Below, one piece after another: positions 43,117 to 45,369 of a stretch of 45,369 nt of DNA (its first letter is position 1; the number at the start of each line of letters is the position of its first letter). A model generated the notes under the pieces. It did no database searches. It was not told where the DNA came from and saw nothing but the letters and a program-made list of their open reading frames with translations. This stretch comes from JANOXC01 sp031418215 (GTDB lineage: Bacteria; Bacteroidota; Bacteroidia; AKYH767-A; OLB10), in assembly GCA_031418215.1 (NCBI GenBank), contig JANOXC010000141.1, positions 1-45,369 of the forward strand, in the 5' to 3' direction. A program made the translations under genes and the position numbers.

Positions 43117-43815
43117 ATGAAAAAAATAATATTGTTGTTTCTCATATGTTGTTTTACTATTTATTTTGCTTCAGGGCAAAATGAACGTAGTTTGATCAGG
43201 GATGGTAATAAGGAATACAAACGTAAAAACTATACCGAAGCAGAAACGAATTACCGGAAATCAATCGAAAAAAATGGCAAGACTTATGAAGGTAATTATA
43301 ATCTGGGAAATGCATTATATAAGCAAGGAAAGCAAGAGGAGGCTGTAAAATATTATTCCGGAAGTGCTGAATTGAATAATGATAAATCTGCTAAAGAAAG
43401 ATCTTTTTATAATCTTGGAAATGCATTGCTGAAGACCGAAAAATACCAGGAAAGTGTAGACGCTTATAAACAAGCTCTACGCGCAAATCCAAATGATGAG
43501 GATGCAAGGTATAACCTTTCTTATGCTTTGAGTAAATTGAGGCAGCAAGAAAACGAACAAAAGAAAGATCAAAAAAAGGATCAAAAGAAAGATCAACAGA
43601 ATAAAGATAAGCAGGATCAGCAAAAACAAAATCAGGATAAGAAAGATAAAGAGGAGCAGGAAAAGAATCAGCAACGGCAAAAAAGTCAACCAAAAATATC
43701 GAAGGAAGATGCTGAAAGAATGTTGCAGGCATTAAAAAATGATGAGAAAAATCTGCAAAAGAAACTAGCTAAACGCTTTGATGCAACTACCGGTAATCCT
43801 GAAAAAGATTGGTAG
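43117..43815 (+). CDS. batC: BatC, TPR protein with charged low-complexity tail
   Basis: 232 residues. A signal peptide (IILLFLICCFTIYFASGQ) is followed by three TPR motifs (about 25-140: YTEAETNYRKSIEKNG, NLGNALYKQGKQEEAVKYY, YQESVDAYKQALRANPNDED). A Lys/Gln/Asp-rich tail with repeated KDQ units follows (about 147-196) and ends in a short helical part. BatC acts in the periplasm as a scaffold for BatA/BatB. The upstream ATG at 43112 is out of frame and stops at once, so 43117 is the start. It converges with aroK, with a single base between the stops. BatD and BatE, which commonly follow, are absent here. Confidence 0.9.
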   Translation: MKKIILLFLICCFTIYFASGQNERSLIRDGNKEYKRKNYTEAETNYRKSIEKNGKTYEGNYNLGNALYKQGKQEEAVKYYSGSAELNNDKSAKERSFYNLGNALLKTEKYQESVDAYKQALRANPNDEDARYNLSYALSKLRQQENEQKKDQKKDQKKDQQNKDKQDQQKQNQDKKDKEEQEKNQQRQKSQPKISKEDAERMLQALKNDEKNLQKKLAKRFDATTGNPEKDW

Positions 43816-43816
43816 G

Positions 43817-44341
43817 TTATTTATTATTGATTTTTGAAATCAATGATGAAATTTTATTAGCCAATTCAACTGGTTTTTCTTGCATTGTTTCGACTTGAAA
43901 TTTAGCTTTTTCATAGTAAAATTCCCTGCCGGGCAAAACATTCATAATATACTCCATTAATGCTACATCACTAAGGTCTTTAATGAGTGGCCTGTTTTTT
44001 TTATTTGATGATAGACGCGAATAAAGTGTGCCACGATGTGCTTTCAAAAAGATTGTTTCACCATTTTCATTCAACCATTCCATGTTATTTTCAAAACAGG
44101 GAAAGCCGCCACCTGTTGCAATCAATAGGTTTTTTCCTTCTTGCAATTCGCCAATTGCGTTACGTTCGAGTAATCGGAAACTATTTTCTCCTTCAAGTGC
44201 AAATATTTCAGTAATTGTTTTGTGATGCTTTTCTTCTATGAAGTTATCCAGGTCAATGAAGTTTAAACCAAGTGTATCAGCGGCAATTTTACCGGCAGTA
44301 GTTTTTCCGCAACCCATAAATCCAATCAGAAATACCGGCAT
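43817..44341 (-). CDS. aroK: Shikimate kinase
   Basis: 174 residues. It phosphorylates shikimate at the 3-hydroxyl with ATP. Walker A is GFMGCGKTTAG (residues 7-17), followed by DLDNFIEEKH (shikimate-binding Asp), the FRLLERNAI Arg, the GGGFP loop, and the lid region RLSSNKKNRPLI. The order aroK-def-ruvX is reversed relative to transcription (ruvX first). The previous gene, def, lies 29 bp upstream. Confidence 0.95.
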   Translation of the reverse strand: MPVFLIGFMGCGKTTAGKIAADTLGLNFIDLDNFIEEKHHKTITEIFALEGENSFRLLERNAIGELQEGKNLLIATGGGFPCFENNMEWLNENGETIFLKAHRGTLYSRLSSNKKNRPLIKDLSDVALMEYIMNVLPGREFYYEKAKFQVETMQEKPVELANKISSLISKINNK

Positions 44342-44370
44342 TATTTCAATATACCTTTTGATAAATAAAA

Positions 44371-44928
44371 TTATTTTTTTGAAAAGCGCATTTTGTAACT
44401 CACATCAACATAACCTTTTGAAATATCAGTCAATCTGCCTTTTAGCATGCGTTTTTTGAGAGGTGTTAAACGATCAGTGAACAATACGCCATCAATATGG
44501 TCATATTCGTGTTGTATAATTCGAGCAGGCATGCCATCAAACACTTCAAGATGTTCAATAAAATATTCATCTAAATAACGCATTGTTATTTTGCCTTTTC
44601 TTTCCACATCTTCTCTAATTCCGGGGATGCTAAGGCAACCTTCATTAAACTTCCATTTAGCATCTTCTTCCTTTAAGATTTCCGCATTAATAAATACTTT
44701 CTTAAATCCTCCTGCATTGCCGTCATCATCTTTAAAAGGAGATGCATCTACAACAAACAATCGGATAGATAATCCAATTTGTGGTGCGGCTAAGCCTACA
44801 CCTAATGCATGATACATCGTGTCAAACATATTTGAAATGATATCATCGAGTCCCCGATAATCTTTTGAAATTGAAATGGCACGTTTCCGTAAAACTGGGT
44901 CGCCATATGCTACTATTGGATAAATCAT
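44371..44928 (-). CDS. def: Peptide deformylase
   Basis: 185 residues. It removes the formyl group from the N-terminal methionine of new proteins. The three motifs are intact: GVGLAAPQIG (43-52), EGCLSIPG (Cys98 metal ligand) and QHEYDHIDGVLF (139-150, His140, catalytic Glu141, His144). It is slightly longer than E. coli Def (169) because of a loop with acidic residues (PFKDDDGNAGG), common in this phylum. The start overlaps the ruvX stop by 4 bp, giving translational coupling. Confidence 0.96.
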   Translation of the reverse strand: MIYPIVAYGDPVLRKRAISISKDYRGLDDIISNMFDTMYHALGVGLAAPQIGLSIRLFVVDASPFKDDDGNAGGFKKVFINAEILKEEDAKWKFNEGCLSIPGIREDVERKGKITMRYLDEYFIEHLEVFDGMPARIIQHEYDHIDGVLFTDRLTPLKKRMLKGRLTDISKGYVDVSYKMRFSKK

Positions 44929-45347
44929 TTTTGATATTGTTGTTTCTCAAGCCAGGATTGCAATAAAATCGTCGCGCTGATTTTATCCAATAAACTTTTA
45001 TTCCTACGTGTTTTCTTATTCTGGCCACTTTCAATCATGCTTTTTTTTGCCATCAATGAAGTAAAACGCTCGTCATAGGTATTGATTGTTACAGTAGGAA
45101 ATTGCGTCTGTAATTTATTGATAAATTGATTTATTTCAGGAACAATTGCCGCATCTGTATTATTCAGATGACGAGGCATACCAATAACGAATGCCTCAAT
45201 AGGTTCCATTAATGCATAGTCTTTAATATAATTGATGGCTTCAGCTGTTGAAACAGTTACCAGTCCGGTAGCTATCAGCTTTGTTGGATCGGTTACTGCC
45301 AGTCCTGTTCGTTTTGTTCCATAATCAATAGCCATTAATCGTCCCAC
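44925..45347 (-). CDS. ruvX: Holliday junction resolvase-like / pre-16S rRNA nuclease RuvX (YqgF)
   Basis: 140 residues, the normal size. The RNase-H fold signature is AIDYGTKRTGLAVTD, with the catalytic Asp in the first strand, FVIGMPRH in the middle and YDERFTS near the end of the core. YqgF matures the 5' end of 16S rRNA in E. coli. The start is GTG at 45347, chosen over the ATG at 45335 because the Gly-Arg ahead of the first strand is usually conserved. It is the first visible gene of the ruvX-def-aroK run; its promoter lies at or beyond the window end. Confidence 0.94.
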   Translation of the reverse strand: MGRLMAIDYGTKRTGLAVTDPTKLIATGLVTVSTAEAINYIKDYALMEPIEAFVIGMPRHLNNTDAAIVPEINQFINKLQTQFPTVTINTYDERFTSLMAKKSMIESGQNKKTRRNKSLLDKISATILLQSWLEKQQYQK

Positions 45348-45369
45348 GCTGCGAAAATAATTAGTTTTG

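Noticed and set aside
43477..43689. Leu/Ile-rich minus-strand ORF resembling a membrane peptide
   Set aside because: It is the reverse reading of the Lys/Gln/Asp-rich tail of BatC, which automatically gives a hydrophobic translation.

Overview
The window comes from a low-GC Gram-negative bacterium of the phylum Bacteroidota, probably near the Chitinophagales/Sphingobacteriales side. The support is: two secreted proteins ending in type IX secretion (T9SS) type A sorting domains; candidate promoters of the phylum-specific TAnnTTTG type; a MoxR-DUF58-BatA-BatB-BatC aerotolerance-type operon; a DUF1599 gene next to a DoxX/MauE-like gene; a Bacteroidota-type Rrf2 regulator; and few Shine-Dalgarno sequences. 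No rRNA, tRNA, CRISPR array, insertion sequence or prophage was seen. Most of the content is chromosomal housekeeping and nutrient uptake.

Layout. 1-7.3 kb: 3' end of cdsA, then on the minus strand a secreted beta-helix protein and a 1838-residue modular T9SS protein. 7.5-9.9 kb: a divergent tyrosine/homogentisate degradation pair (hmgA and a fumarylacetoacetase-like gene). 10.2-13.5 kb: fdhD and a YdeP/FdhF-type molybdopterin oxidoreductase. 13.6-16.4 kb: a second T9SS protein with a BNR/sialidase-like fold, and an unknown exported protein behind a promoter with a palindrome on its -33 box. 17.0-21.0 kb: a compact plus-strand run of TPR protein, phosphosulfolactate synthase (ComA), rhodanese, DedA and aroE. 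21.0-24.7 kb, minus: EamA exporter, maf, UbiA prenyltransferase, KdsC-like phosphatase, GNAT. 24.9-30.7 kb, minus: an apparent operon reading Rrf2 regulator, OprP-like porin, PstS, PstC, PstA, PstB, 1-Cys peroxiredoxin. 30.8-34.3 kb, minus: LTA-synthase-like phosphotransferase, a Cas4-like Fe-S nuclease, folP. 34.3-37.7 kb, plus: DUF1599, DoxX/thioredoxin-like, an orphan DppB-type permease, YbjQ. 38.0-43.8 kb, plus: the Bat operon. 43.8-45.3 kb, minus: aroK, def, ruvX.

Points of most interest. (1) Genes that could handle inorganic sulfur recur: ComA uses sulfite, a rhodanese follows it, and the Pst-type importer is headed by a cysteine-rich Rrf2 regulator with no phoU or PhoBR gene nearby. 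This raises the untested possibility that the importer serves sulfur rather than phosphate. (2) A free-standing PD-(D/E)XK nuclease carries the complete Cas4/AddB-style four-cysteine Fe-S pattern but has no CRISPR context. (3) A perfect 8-bp dyad is centred on the -33 element of a good Bacteroidota promoter. (4) Long alternating TA runs are clearly more frequent than base composition predicts, and inside genes they fall on Ile-Tyr or Tyr-Ile codon pairs. I found no clear case of a wholly new multi-gene defence or mobile system.
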